Part shown: positions 16,709 to 25,774 of the stretch, piece after piece
Layout: the number at the start of each line of letters is the position of its first letter
How positions within the stretch are numbered: the first letter of the stretch is position 1
Origin: Sedimentisphaerales bacterium
GTDB lineage: Bacteria > Planctomycetota > Phycisphaerae > Sedimentisphaerales > Anaerohalosphaeraceae
NCBI GenBank assembly: GCA_016930745.1
Contig: JAFGGE010000137.1
Span: 1-45,028 of the forward strand
Direction of reading: 5' to 3'
DNA: 45,028 nucleotides
The notes under the pieces: model-generated
The model's database searches: none
The model's input: the letters and a program-made list of their open reading frames with translations, nothing else
Told to the model about the DNA's origin: nothing
Position numbers and translations under genes: made by a program

Positions 16709-17880
16709 GAAGATGCATCCTTTCCACCCGGATGCCGGCCGGCATGCGGATGGCGTTTTGTATGTTCCTGTTCATAGATTCGACGCAGTTTTTCCCGGAC
16801 GACGGCATGGGAGTATTTTGTACGAACCATCTCCATGGCCCGCCTTACCATCGCCGTTTTTTCTTTTGCATCGAGTCGGGCTGTTTTCATCATGGCCCGC
16901 GCCAGCGACGCTGCATCGGCAGGTTCGGCCAGAATGCCGGTTTGCCCGTCGACGACGATCTCCGGCACCCCCCCCACCCGCGTGGCCACGCACGGCGTCC
17001 CGGCCGCCATCGCCTCCAGAATCGCCCGCGGCATCCCTTCGGCCACCGAAGACAAAACAAACGCATCCATCCCCCGATACAGCTTGCTCACATCTTCTCG
17101 AAATCCGAGAAAATGCATTCCCGCAAGACAGCCGCATTGTGACGCCAGTTGCTCATACGGCTGTCGCTCCCCCGTACCGATCAGAACCAGATGCGCCTGC
17201 GGGATTTCCCTCTGCGCCTCGGCAAACGCCCGAATCAGATAATCCACGCCCTTGGTGGCCGCCAGCCGACCCACCATGCCGAACACAAAGGCATTTTCGG
17301 GGACCTGCATGCTTCTCCGGACCTCAGCGCGATCGCAGGAAACCTCGGCAAACCGGGCATAGTCAATGGAATTTTCCATCACAGTAGCTCTGCATTCCGG
17401 CAAAAACAGATTGTGGCCCACAAGATCTCTTCGGACGGCCTCGGCGACCGGCAAGAACCGGTTCACGCGCCACAGCGTGAATAGGTTGGTCATCTTTCTG
17501 TGTCCGCGCGCGGTACGGTTCAACCCGTGCACATGCGCCAGAACCCCCGGCCGGCGGACGACAATGCCCGCCAGGGAGGCATAAAAGGTGGCTTTATGCG
17601 TATGCGAATGGATCAGATCGACCTTTTCCCGTCGCAGAAGTCGGATCAGCTTGCACAGAATCGAAGGCCGAAAGGCATTCAAACGATCAATGCCGGACAG
17701 ATAAAATACGGGAAAACCCATTTCTTCCAAATGGTTCGTATCTTCTCCCGGGCCGGCAAGATAGGCAAAAAGAACGCGAAAATGGCTTCGATCCAGCCCG
17801 ACCACCAGGTCATCGACGCTGGTGACCGCCGATCCGGGCTTGCCCCACAACATCATCAGAGTAATCGTATCCGAGTTCAT
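16705..17880 (-). CDS. Glycosyltransferase family 4
   Basis: A 391-residue GT-B glycosyltransferase of the surface polysaccharide locus. The N-terminal acceptor-side domain contains VDLIHSHTHKATFYASLAG and GVLAHVHGLNRT. The C-terminal donor-side domain contains FGMVGRLAATKGVDYLIRAFA, AHLVLIGTGERQPYEQLA, FLGFREDVSKLYRGMDAFVL and the key PRAILEAMAAGTPCVATRVG, with the glutamates that bind the nucleotide sugar. The C-terminus ends in a basic, His-rich tail (HTKRHPHAGRHPGGK), possibly membrane-contacting. It lies 79 bases downstream of the ABC exporter gene and overlaps the GT2 gene. Confidence 0.92.
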   Translation of the reverse strand: MNSDTITLMMLWGKPGSAVTSVDDLVVGLDRSHFRVLFAYLAGPGEDTNHLEEMGFPVFYLSGIDRLNAFRPSILCKLIRLLRREKVDLIHSHTHKATFYASLAGIVVRRPGVLAHVHGLNRTARGHRKMTNLFTLWRVNRFLPVAEAVRRDLVGHNLFLPECRATVMENSIDYARFAEVSCDRAEVRRSMQVPENAFVFGMVGRLAATKGVDYLIRAFAEAQREIPQAHLVLIGTGERQPYEQLASQCGCLAGMHFLGFREDVSKLYRGMDAFVLSSVAEGMPRAILEAMAAGTPCVATRVGGVPEIVVDGQTGILAEPADAASLARAMMKTARLDAKEKTAMVRRAMEMVRTKYSHAVVREKLRRIYEQEHTKRHPHAGRHPGGKDASS

Positions 17881-17959
17881 GACAAAGTTTTGCAGCCGGA
17901 TTCTGTCCCCTGTCTTTTTTTCGCTTTTTTACAGAGGAGAGGCCAGACTCCTCCATGCA

Positions 17960-20233
17960 TTATTCATTGGCGGCGATCAGTTGCGTTTCATACAGACTGC
18001 GATACACGCTGCACGATTCCATCAATTCCCCATGCCGGCCCTGGGCCACGACCCGCCCGTTATCCATCACTACGATGGAATCGGCATGCACCACCGTGCT
18101 GAAGCGATGCGCAATCACAAAACAAGTCCGTCCCTCCATCAGTTCGGACAGCGCCTCGTTGATTTTCGCCTCGCTGTCGGCATCGATCTGGCTCATGGCC
18201 TCATCGAAGATCAGAATGGCGGGATTTTTCACTACCGCCCGCGCGATCACGAGCCGCTGGAGCTGGCCTCCGCTGAAACCCGATCCATGCTCGCCGATCA
18301 CGGTATCGTACCCATCCGGAAGGCGGTCAATAAATTCGTGGGCATGCGCTTTTTGGGCCGCCGCGATGATTTCCTCGCGCGTGGCGCCTTCTTTGCCGTA
18401 GCCGATATTCGCGGCTACCGATTCGTGAAACGTTACGACATTCTGCGTCACCATCCCGATCTGGGCGCGAAGACTTCGCAGGGTAGCCATACGAATGTCC
18501 TGTCCATCGATAAAAACCTGTCCCGCATCGGGATCATAGAAACGGGGAATCAGATTGATCAGGGTGGTTTTGCCCGATCCGTTGGGACCGACGACGGCAA
18601 TCGTCTGACCGGCCCGGACCTTCAGGCTTACTCCGTCCAGGGCCCGACTGTCGGCTCCGGGATAGGAAAAAACGATATCGCGAAATTCAATCTCATCCTG
18701 CAATGGTTTCAACTCGAAGGCCTGCGGGTCCTGGTGTTCCAGAGGACTGTCGACAATCTCAAAGACCCGGTCGGCGGCGGCATTGGCCTCCTGGATGCGG
18801 TTCCATATATCGCTGACCTTGCGGACCGATTCGGCGCTGGTTCCCAGCAGAACCAAAAGGGCAAAGAACGAACTGCCCTCCATATTATTCTGCATGACCC
18901 AGTTCACTCCGATAATCAGGGCCGCCGAACCGGCCACCATGCCGAGAAATTCCATGATCGGACCGGTGGCCGCATCCAGCCTGGCGATATGAATCGCCCG
19001 ACGCAGCAATTGGCGATTGACGCCGTTAAAGGCCTTCACTTCCGTATTCTGACGGTTATACACCTTAACGACGCGCAACGCGCTGATGCTGTCCTGCAAA
19101 CGGCCCAGCATCATGGCGCTGGCCATCAGCGATCGCTTGGTCGCCCGACGCATTTTTTTGCCCAGAAGACCCAGCAAAGCGATCGTAACCGGCGCCGCGG
19201 CCAAAAAAATCAACACAAGCTGCCAACTGAGCAGCATGGCCATGACAAGACAGAAAAAGGCCTTGATCGGCTCCATCAGGGCCTTGCCCAGAAGGATTTT
19301 AACTCCCTTGCCGGAAGCCGCCGTATCTCCAAGAATCCGGCTGATCGTATCGCTGGTTCCCTTTACCGAAAAAAAGCCGATCGGCATGAACATCACATGG
19401 GTAAACACGTCGTCGCGCAAATGGGTGATCGCCACCTGTACGACCTTTTCCGAAAGGTATTTTTGCACAAAGGTGCCTATGCAGCGAAACGTGGTAATTA
19501 CCCCCATTAAGACAATGATAAAGACCACGCTTTTACTCCGCGCTGTGCGGGACTCTTCCCGAGGGATCATTTTGAGCGCCATTTGAGCCCAGTGCACGAC
19601 CGCCCATTTAAAACCCCACTCCAGACGAGCGGACAAAGGCATCTCTTCGGCAGAGATGTTGTCCGGATGCTTAAGGGTATGCAAAAGGATTTCCTGCTGT
19701 TCCTGCATTCCGGATGTGTTAGGACGCAGGATTTGCACCGGCACAGTAACACCGTCTTCGGCCGTGGCCAAAAGCTCCAAAAGCCGGGAAGAAGGCACTT
19801 TGTCCAGCCCTTTGTCACGCCCGTAATGGGCCACGTCCACGATACGATCCTGCAGACGGAATCCGTCCGCATAGGCCCTCTCCTCTTCCGGAACCGTCGT
19901 GATCAGGAGATAATAGGCAATTTCGGCATTTACTCCCATGAAATCAGCGCGATCCGGCACATAAAAATCGATGCCGTAACGCAGATCGCAGCATTTGCGG
20001 TCAATCCATCCGTGCAGACCTTCCTCCCCCATCATCACCTTCAAGAGGGGAATAATCGCCATAAAACTGACCGAAAACAGCATCCCGACCAGCAAGGCGG
20101 TGATCACAACCCAGGACAAGCGGAACCATTGAGGCCAGACATACTTCCATACGCGCCAGAACTGCCTGACCGGCGGCCTTGCTTTTTTCGTCTTTTTCAT
20201 CTCGCCTGGATGATCCGAAGCTGTCGGCGACAT
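17960..20233 (-). CDS. MsbA-like ABC exporter with a large extra domain between TM1 and TM2
   Basis: A 757-residue half-transporter, about 170 longer than MsbA. TM1 is at about 39-62; residues 63-234 then form an extra, presumably periplasmic, domain before TM2 (about 235-256), followed by the usual exporter membrane domain to about 475. Within the insert, 123-171 resemble a PDZ core (FRLQDRIVDVAHYG, then SSRLLELLATAEDGVTVPVQ). The nucleotide-binding domain is complete: Walker A GPNGSGKTT (549-557), signature FSGGQLQR (653-660, F for the usual L), Walker B ILIFDE (673-678) and H-loop His709. Likely exports a lipid-linked glycan or lipid A-like substrate. It lies between rmlB and the glycosyltransferase genes, consistent with a role in moving the product of this locus. 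GAGGG precedes the ATG. Confidence 0.88.
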   Translation of the reverse strand: MSPTASDHPGEMKKTKKARPPVRQFWRVWKYVWPQWFRLSWVVITALLVGMLFSVSFMAIIPLLKVMMGEEGLHGWIDRKCCDLRYGIDFYVPDRADFMGVNAEIAYYLLITTVPEEERAYADGFRLQDRIVDVAHYGRDKGLDKVPSSRLLELLATAEDGVTVPVQILRPNTSGMQEQQEILLHTLKHPDNISAEEMPLSARLEWGFKWAVVHWAQMALKMIPREESRTARSKSVVFIIVLMGVITTFRCIGTFVQKYLSEKVVQVAITHLRDDVFTHVMFMPIGFFSVKGTSDTISRILGDTAASGKGVKILLGKALMEPIKAFFCLVMAMLLSWQLVLIFLAAAPVTIALLGLLGKKMRRATKRSLMASAMMLGRLQDSISALRVVKVYNRQNTEVKAFNGVNRQLLRRAIHIARLDAATGPIMEFLGMVAGSAALIIGVNWVMQNNMEGSSFFALLVLLGTSAESVRKVSDIWNRIQEANAAADRVFEIVDSPLEHQDPQAFELKPLQDEIEFRDIVFSYPGADSRALDGVSLKVRAGQTIAVVGPNGSGKTTLINLIPRFYDPDAGQVFIDGQDIRMATLRSLRAQIGMVTQNVVTFHESVAANIGYGKEGATREEIIAAAQKAHAHEFIDRLPDGYDTVIGEHGSGFSGGQLQRLVIARAVVKNPAILIFDEAMSQIDADSEAKINEALSELMEGRTCFVIAHRFSTVVHADSIVVMDNGRVVAQGRHGELMESCSVYRSLYETQLIAANE

Positions 20234-20259
20234 AGAGCCCTCAAGAACGAATCCGTGTA

Positions 20260-21270
20260 TTATCGATTTCCATACATGCTTTCATAGTACTGCTGGTAGG
20301 CGCCCGAAACGACATGATTCAACCATTCCGTATGAGATCGATACCAGTCGATCGTTCGGACGATCCCTTCTTCAAACGTTACCGAGGGCGACCAGCCCAG
20401 TTCCTGCATGGTTTTTCGGGAATCGATGGCGTATCGCCGGTCATGGCCGGGACGGTCCTTGACATGCCGGATCAGCGTAGAGGGCTTGCCCAGCCGCTGT
20501 AGAATCAGCCCGACCACCTCCAGATTGGTCTTCTCATTATTGCCCCCGATATTGTATACTTCGCCCGCACGCCCTTTGGTCAGTACATTCCAGATCGCCG
20601 TGCAATGATCGTACACATACAGCCAGTCCCGGATATACAAGCCGTCCCCATACACCGGCAGCTCTTTGTCGTGCAGTGCATTATGGATCATCAGCGGAAT
20701 CATTTTTTCCGGGAACTGATACTCCCCGTAGTTGTTCGAACAGCGGGTGATATTCACTTTCAAGCCCCAGCTATGTCCGAAGGCGCGTACGAGATGGTCC
20801 GCAGCCGCCTTGCTGGCTGAATAAGGGGAATTGGGCTGAATCGGCGATTGTTCCGTAAAATACCCCTCCGGACCCAGCGAGCCATACACCTCATCGGTGG
20901 AAACCTGAACAAACCGGTCAAGGTTCCGCTCCAGGGCGATTTTCAACAAGGTCAATGTCCCGGTTACATTCGTTTCGATAAACACCCCTGGATCGACCAA
21001 AGACCTGTCTACGTGACTCTCGGCGGCAAAATTAATAATGGCATCGATTTCGTATTCCTCCATGAGCTGAGAAATCAATTCCGCATCGCAGATGTCGCCT
21101 CTGACAAACAAATGATTGGGATTCTCCATATAACCGGCCAGATTCTCCAGGTTCCCGGCATACGTTAGTTTGTCAAGGTTAATTACGCGACAATCCGGAT
21201 GATCGCGCAAGACCATACGGACAAAATTACTGCCGATAAAACCCGCTCCGCCAGTCACCAGGATATTCAT
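20260..21270 (-). CDS. rmlB: dTDP-glucose 4,6-dehydratase RmlB
   Basis: Converts dTDP-glucose to dTDP-4-keto-6-deoxyglucose, the branch point for rhamnose and for the 3-amino sugar made by the WxcM-like branch. The 336-residue protein is an extended short-chain dehydrogenase: NAD-binding TGGAGFIGSN (6-15), FAAESHVDRS, the catalytic STDEVYG (Thr125, Asp126, Glu127), Tyr150 and Lys154 in SPYSASKAA, and RCSNNYGEYQFPEK. ATG 21270 is chosen because it follows GGAGG and overlaps the rmlD stop in an ATGA arrangement; the longer frame to 21348 lies inside rmlD. Confidence 0.97.
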   Translation of the reverse strand: MNILVTGGAGFIGSNFVRMVLRDHPDCRVINLDKLTYAGNLENLAGYMENPNHLFVRGDICDAELISQLMEEYEIDAIINFAAESHVDRSLVDPGVFIETNVTGTLTLLKIALERNLDRFVQVSTDEVYGSLGPEGYFTEQSPIQPNSPYSASKAAADHLVRAFGHSWGLKVNITRCSNNYGEYQFPEKMIPLMIHNALHDKELPVYGDGLYIRDWLYVYDHCTAIWNVLTKGRAGEVYNIGGNNEKTNLEVVGLILQRLGKPSTLIRHVKDRPGHDRRYAIDSRKTMQELGWSPSVTFEEGIVRTIDWYRSHTEWLNHVVSGAYQQYYESMYGNR

Positions 21271-22115
21271 AATTCCTCCACAAAACGCGCTAATGGCTCT
21301 TTCCAATCGGCAAGGGATCGCCCCAAAAGTTGTTCCAATTTCGAGCAATCAAATCGACTGTTCAGGGGCCGTCTTGCAACCGTCGGAAAATCGCTGCTTT
21401 TACAGGGCTGCACGGAAATGGGGATCCCTTTAACATCCAGAACAAACCGCGCCATTTCATACCGGCTGGTATAACCGGACGCCGCAAGATGAAAGAGCCC
21501 TGTCGGTTTTTCCTGCATAGACAACATTTCCACGAGTACCCTGGCCACTTCCGTCGTAGCCGTAGGCGATCCGATCTGGTCATCGATTACCTTCAGGTGA
21601 TCCCTCGATTGCGCCAGTTCCAGGATTTTCTTGACGAAATTGGTCCCGCCATGCCCATACGTCCATTGCACGCGAACGATGCAGCAACGGGCGTCGCTGT
21701 GCGACAGGGCCTGTTCGCCATGCCATTTACTGGAGCCATAGACACTGACCGGATTGGGCGCATCTGTTTCCGCATAAGGCCGATCCAAATCCCCGTCGAA
21801 CACAAAATCCGTGCTGATATGGATTACGTAAGCATCCCGCGTTCGGGCTGTTTCCGCCAGATATCCGACCGCCTGAGCATTGATCTTCTCGGCCAGATCC
21901 GGCTCGGATTCGGCCTTTTCCACGTTTGTATACGCGGCACAATTCACCACAGTCGATCCGGGCAGAATCGCCTGCTCCAGATGATCGCGACGGCCAATGT
22001 CAAACTCCGGCAGGTCATATATCATCGGATCTATCCCTGCGGATCGGCAGGCCTTCCCCAGGTCCGTTCCCAGCATCCCGCGACCACCCAGAATAATCAC
22101 CGTCCCAACCGGCAT
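21267..22115 (-). CDS. rmlD: dTDP-4-dehydrorhamnose reductase RmlD
   Basis: Final step of dTDP-L-rhamnose synthesis, NAD(P)H-dependent reduction of dTDP-4-keto-L-rhamnose. The 282-residue protein has the nucleotide-binding LGGRGMLGTDL (9-19), VVNCAAYTNVEKAE (56-69), STDFVFDG (101-108), and catalytic Tyr126 and Lys130 in VYGSSKWHGE. The substrate-binding WTYG segment follows. The start codon overlaps the rmlC stop by one base (TAATG) and the stop overlaps the rmlB start, so the rml genes are translationally coupled. Confidence 0.96.
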   Translation of the reverse strand: MPVGTVIILGGRGMLGTDLGKACRSAGIDPMIYDLPEFDIGRRDHLEQAILPGSTVVNCAAYTNVEKAESEPDLAEKINAQAVGYLAETARTRDAYVIHISTDFVFDGDLDRPYAETDAPNPVSVYGSSKWHGEQALSHSDARCCIVRVQWTYGHGGTNFVKKILELAQSRDHLKVIDDQIGSPTATTEVARVLVEMLSMQEKPTGLFHLAASGYTSRYEMARFVLDVKGIPISVQPCKSSDFPTVARRPLNSRFDCSKLEQLLGRSLADWKEPLARFVEEL

Positions 22116-22675
22116 TATCTGTCTCCCATCCTTGGCAGTCGATCCACGGGTACCTGCGACAGGCGGGTATACTTTTTATCCTTGTCGGAAAGCCGGGGAT
22201 CGGCGACGGGCCATTCGATTCCAATCTCCGGATCATTCCAAAGGATGCCGCCTTCGACAGCCGGATCGTAATATTCAGTACATTTGTAGCTAAACAAGGC
22301 CACCTCGCTCAGTACACAAAAACCATGCGCGAATCCCGGGGGAATGTATAATTGTCGATGATTTTCCACCGAAAGATGCTCTCCCACCCATTGCCCGAAC
22401 GTATCCGACCCAACCCGGATATCCACCGCCACATCAAACACTTCCCCGGCCAGGACCTGCACGAGTTTACCCTGCGCCTGGGGATTTTGAAAATGCAGTC
22501 CCCGCAGCACGCCATGTTGAGAAAACGACACGTTGTCCTGGACGAAATCGACGGTCAGGCCGGCCTGGGCGTATCGTTCACGACTCCAGGTCTCCAGAAA
22601 GAAACCGCGACTGTCTCCAAAGACTTTGGGTTCGATCAGCAACACCCCCGGCAGTTTTGTCGGCAAAACCTGCAT
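22115..22675 (-). CDS. rmlC: dTDP-4-dehydrorhamnose 3,5-epimerase RmlC
   Basis: Epimerises C3 and C5 of dTDP-4-keto-6-deoxyglucose, committing it to L-rhamnose. The 186-residue cupin has DSRGFFLETWSRERYAQAG, the catalytic region QHGVLRGLHFQNPQAQGKLV (His61), VFDVAVDIRVGSDTFGQWVG, and YIPPGFAHGFCVLSE. Length is normal. Its ATG immediately follows the rmlA stop codon. It competes for the RmlB product with the ketoisomerase domain encoded 7 kb further along the same strand. Confidence 0.97.
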   Translation of the reverse strand: MQVLPTKLPGVLLIEPKVFGDSRGFFLETWSRERYAQAGLTVDFVQDNVSFSQHGVLRGLHFQNPQAQGKLVQVLAGEVFDVAVDIRVGSDTFGQWVGEHLSVENHRQLYIPPGFAHGFCVLSEVALFSYKCTEYYDPAVEGGILWNDPEIGIEWPVADPRLSDKDKKYTRLSQVPVDRLPRMGDR

Positions 22676-23548
22676 TTATTGTCCCGCCTTGACCAGATCC
22701 AGAAGATATTCTCCATAATGATTTTTCCGGAGCGGTTCGGCCAGACGAAGAACCTGCTCGGCATCAATCCAGCCCATCCGATAGGAAATCTCTTCCGGAC
22801 AGGCGATCATCCAGCCCTGCCTCTGCTGCACCGTATGCACAAAATTGGAGGCCTGCAGCATGGATTCAGGCGTACCCGTATCCAGCCAGGCAATGCCCCG
22901 GCCGAACAATTCGACCCGCAGGTTTCCTGTTTTTAGATAGAGATTGTTCACTTCCGTGATTTCCAGCTCGCCTCGTGCCGATGGTTTGACACTGGCGGCC
23001 ATTCCGGTGATCTGCTCATCATAAAAATAGAGTCCCACGGCGGCAAAATTGGACTTCGGTTTTACCGGTTTTTCCTCAATAGATAACACTTTCCCATTGG
23101 AATCGAACTCAATTACGCCATATCGCTGGGGATCCCGCACCCTGTACCCAAATATTGTGGCGCCCGGACTTCCCTGAGCCGCTCGACGAAGGGACTCGAT
23201 CAGGCCGTGTCCATAAAAGATATTGTCTCCCAGGATCAGGCATGCCGGCCCGCCTGCTACAAATTCACGTCCGATAATAAACGCCTGGGCCAATCCCTCC
23301 GGTTTCGGCTGGACCGCATAAGACAGGCAAAGACCCCACTGGGAACCATCCCCCAGAAGCTGCTCATAAAGCGGCAGGTCCGAGGGCGTAGAGATCACCA
23401 AAATATCCCGCACTCCCGCCAGCATCAGCGTGGTCAAGGGATAATATACCATCGGCTTGTCATACACGTGCAAAAGCTGCTTGCTGACAACCTTGGTAAT
23501 TGGATACAGGCGGGTACCGCTGCCCCCTGCCAGGACGATTCCTTTCAT
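22676..23548 (-). CDS. rmlA: Glucose-1-phosphate thymidylyltransferase RmlA
   Basis: Makes dTDP-glucose from dTTP and glucose-1-phosphate, the first step for every dTDP sugar of this locus. The 290-residue protein starts [18 protein letters not shown] with the nucleotidyl-binding GGSGTR, followed by [28 protein letters not shown] (catalytic Asp) and [27 protein letters not shown] lies nine bases before the ATG. It is the first gene of the minus-strand polysaccharide operon, with 513 non-coding bases upstream. Confidence 0.97.
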   Translation of the reverse strand: MKGIVLAGGSGTRLYPITKVVSKQLLHVYDKPMVYYPLTTLMLAGVRDILVISTPSDLPLYEQLLGDGSQWGLCLSYAVQPKPEGLAQAFIIGREFVAGGPACLILGDNIFYGHGLIESLRRAAQGSPGATIFGYRVRDPQRYGVIEFDSNGKVLSIEEKPVKPKSNFAAVGLYFYDEQITGMAASVKPSARGELEITEVNNLYLKTGNLRVELFGRGIAWLDTGTPESMLQASNFVHTVQQRQGWMIACPEEISYRMGWIDAEQVLRLAEPLRKNHYGEYLLDLVKAGQ

Positions 23549-24061
23549 GGCCGGACACTCCCTTGTTGTTCCAATCCCTTATCTAAAATCACACCGCTAT
23601 CCCTATTTTTCAAGCAGACTGTACTGACCGGACAGCCAGTAAAAACTACAAGTTTACACTATTTTCTTATCCCCGTCAACGACTCGATCTTGCGCCTTTT
23701 ATGGAATCGTGAAATACCCATGGTTTTACCTCTAAACCAGAGAATCAAGAAGGCATTTTGTTGCATCCCGTCCAATCTCTATACTCAGCCGCATGTCCGG
23801 CGTTCCCTCCCATGGCTTTCATAACCGCTTCCATAGTCCATAGAAAATTACTGCAAATTCCTCTTGCATCTGTTTTGGAAAAACGCAAGTACAACAACCA
23901 CAACATCTTGTGTTATTTGACCTGTTCTCTGGAAGTAGAAACTGCTTGACGAATTCCATTTTCCTGCCTATTCTTGCTGTATTCGGGTCCATGCTTATAG
24001 GACCTCTTTGGGGTTCTGGCATAGGTCTTGCTCTGCATAAACTATTGCAGAAGGTGTATTT
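23549..24061. other. Divergent intergenic region with a promoter for the FlgI-like gene
   Basis: A 513-base AT-rich stretch between rmlA (-) and the FlgI-like gene (+). On the plus strand TTGACG (23946-23951), a 17-base spacer and TATTCT (23969-23974) form a fair promoter 87 bases before the FlgI-like start. I could not find a convincing -35/-10 pair for rmlA, although its promoter must lie here. Short frames in the stretch lack ribosome sites and family features. Confidence 0.45.
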
Positions 24062-25690
24062 ATGGATATAAGAAAGCAATTACTGTATGTTTGCCTTATG
24101 GGCTTCCTGACGCTCCTGCCAGGATTGGCCGGTTGTAATAATTCGACGGCGGCAAACAAGGCAGAACTAGAGAAACCGATCCCATTGGGTGTCACGGTCG
24201 GCTCGCTGGGCAGGGTGTACCAGTACCGGGCAGTACCCGTCCGTGGTTTCGGGATCGTGGCCGGTCTTCCGGGGACAGGTTCTTCGGAATGCCCCCCGGA
24301 TTTGCGGACTATGCTGATCAAATACATCAACCAGCAGATGCCCCGCGATGTGAAGTTTGACGCCGGTCAATTTATTGACAGCCGAGATACCGCCGTCGTG
24401 GAGATTTACGGCGTCATTCCTTCCCTGGCCTCGGTAGGCGAAAATTTCGACGTCAAGATCCGCTCTCTGTCCCGAACCCAGACTATCTCGCTGGATGGGG
24501 GACGTCTTTACACGGCGGATTTGAAGGAAGCCCGCGGCTTTACCGGCCTGGGATTTCATCTTAAAACCCTGGCTACCGCGAAAGGGCCGATTTACATCGA
24601 CAAACTGGGGGACCAACCGGCCGATATGCTGGAAGGTTATATACTGGGCGGCGGCACGGTCATCAATGCCGTAAGGACCTCATTTGCGTTGCATCAGCCG
24701 AACTATTACGCCTCAACCGCCATTCGGAATCAAATCAACGAACGGTTCGGAAGCAAAACGGCGACGGCCCACTCGCCGGAAGAAATCTTTATTACGATTC
24801 CCAAGAAATATCAAAACCAGAAAGAACGCTTTATTTCCCTGCTTGGAAATCTCTTCCTGGCGGACAATCCACAACAGCAGCAGGAACGGATCGCCATGCT
24901 GGCCGTCCGTCTGGCCGGCGACAAAAACAAACGGCCGGTGGAACTGGCCCTGGAGGCAATTGGCCGCCGTGCAACCGATACGATTGTACCTTTATTGAAT
25001 GATCCCAATGAGACTACACGCTTCCATGCCGCTCGATGCCTTTTAAATCTGGGCGACGAAAGAGGCCTTTTTGCCCTGAAAACAATGACCGAGCAGGAGA
25101 GTTCAGTCTACCGGCTGGAGGCAATCACTGCGATTGGTATGGGCGCCGACCGAAGCAAGGCCTCTCCGATTTTACTGAAGCTTCTGGAGGATAATTCATT
25201 TCCCGTACGATGGGCCTCCTATGAACAGCTTTGGCGTCTGGAAGACGTATCCATTACCCGTCTGTTCGTGGCGGGCGATTTCTTTGTAGACCAGATCCGA
25301 TGCCAAGGGCCCAAGGCTGTCTATATCTCACGCAAAGACAGCCCCCGCATAGTGGTCTTCGGATCTCCCATTCCAATCAAAGACGATGCCTTTTTCAACA
25401 GCGCTGACGGCCAGGTGCTGATAAACGCCCGCCCGGAAGATAAGGAGATTTCAATGGTCCGAAAAGATCCGCGTTTCCCCCGACCGATCGGCCCCCTCAA
25501 GGCGTCTCGCGACATCGGAGACGTCGTCCGCACAATGTGCGAACGACTGGACGTAGAGAAAAAGCCGGGCCTGCGGCAAGGTTTAAACCTGCCGTATTGC
25601 GATTCGGCGGCGGTTCTGAAGCAGATGTGCAAAGCGGGGATCATTGATGCCGAATTCATCCCCGGGCCGATAACAAAGGTGGGACAATGA
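24062..25690 (+). CDS. Lipoprotein with a FlgI (P-ring)-like domain and HEAT repeats
   Basis: A 542-residue predicted lipoprotein. The signal peptide ends in a good lipobox, GLAGC, with Cys25 as the lipidated residue followed by Asn. Residues about 50-175 resemble the flagellar P-ring protein FlgI: VRGFGIVAGLPGTG, DTAVVEIYGVIPSLASVGE and DGGRLYTADLKEA match FlgI's YGLVVGLNGTG, VTADLPPFARQG and GGTLLMTPLKGA in order. Residues about 290-410 are HEAT-like repeats (LALEAIGRRATDTIVPLLND, TTRFHAARCLLNLGDERG, VYRLEAITAIGMG, SFPVRWASYEQLWRL). No flagellar gene is nearby, and FlgI itself is a soluble periplasmic ring protein without lipid anchor or HEAT repeats. It may form a ring or scaffold at the outer membrane; its role is unknown. 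GAAGGTG precedes the ATG. Confidence 0.82.
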   Translation: MDIRKQLLYVCLMGFLTLLPGLAGCNNSTAANKAELEKPIPLGVTVGSLGRVYQYRAVPVRGFGIVAGLPGTGSSECPPDLRTMLIKYINQQMPRDVKFDAGQFIDSRDTAVVEIYGVIPSLASVGENFDVKIRSLSRTQTISLDGGRLYTADLKEARGFTGLGFHLKTLATAKGPIYIDKLGDQPADMLEGYILGGGTVINAVRTSFALHQPNYYASTAIRNQINERFGSKTATAHSPEEIFITIPKKYQNQKERFISLLGNLFLADNPQQQQERIAMLAVRLAGDKNKRPVELALEAIGRRATDTIVPLLNDPNETTRFHAARCLLNLGDERGLFALKTMTEQESSVYRLEAITAIGMGADRSKASPILLKLLEDNSFPVRWASYEQLWRLEDVSITRLFVAGDFFVDQIRCQGPKAVYISRKDSPRIVVFGSPIPIKDDAFFNSADGQVLINARPEDKEISMVRKDPRFPRPIGPLKASRDIGDVVRTMCERLDVEKKPGLRQGLNLPYCDSAAVLKQMCKAGIIDAEFIPGPITKVGQ

Positions 25691-25774
25691 AAAACCGTAC
25701 CGGTCCGCGGAAACCACGGATCGACATTGGCAGGACAAGGATGTTGTTGTGGCCGTCCACCACGGAGGAAGTGC

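Noticed and set aside
17822..19510. 562-codon plus-strand frame
   Set aside because: Opposite the ABC exporter, which has complete Walker and signature motifs; the frame has no recognisable domain.
23819..24079. 86-codon minus-strand frame in the rmlA-FlgI gap
   Set aside because: It overlaps the start and ribosome site of the FlgI-like gene, has no ribosome site of its own and a composition unlike coding sequence.
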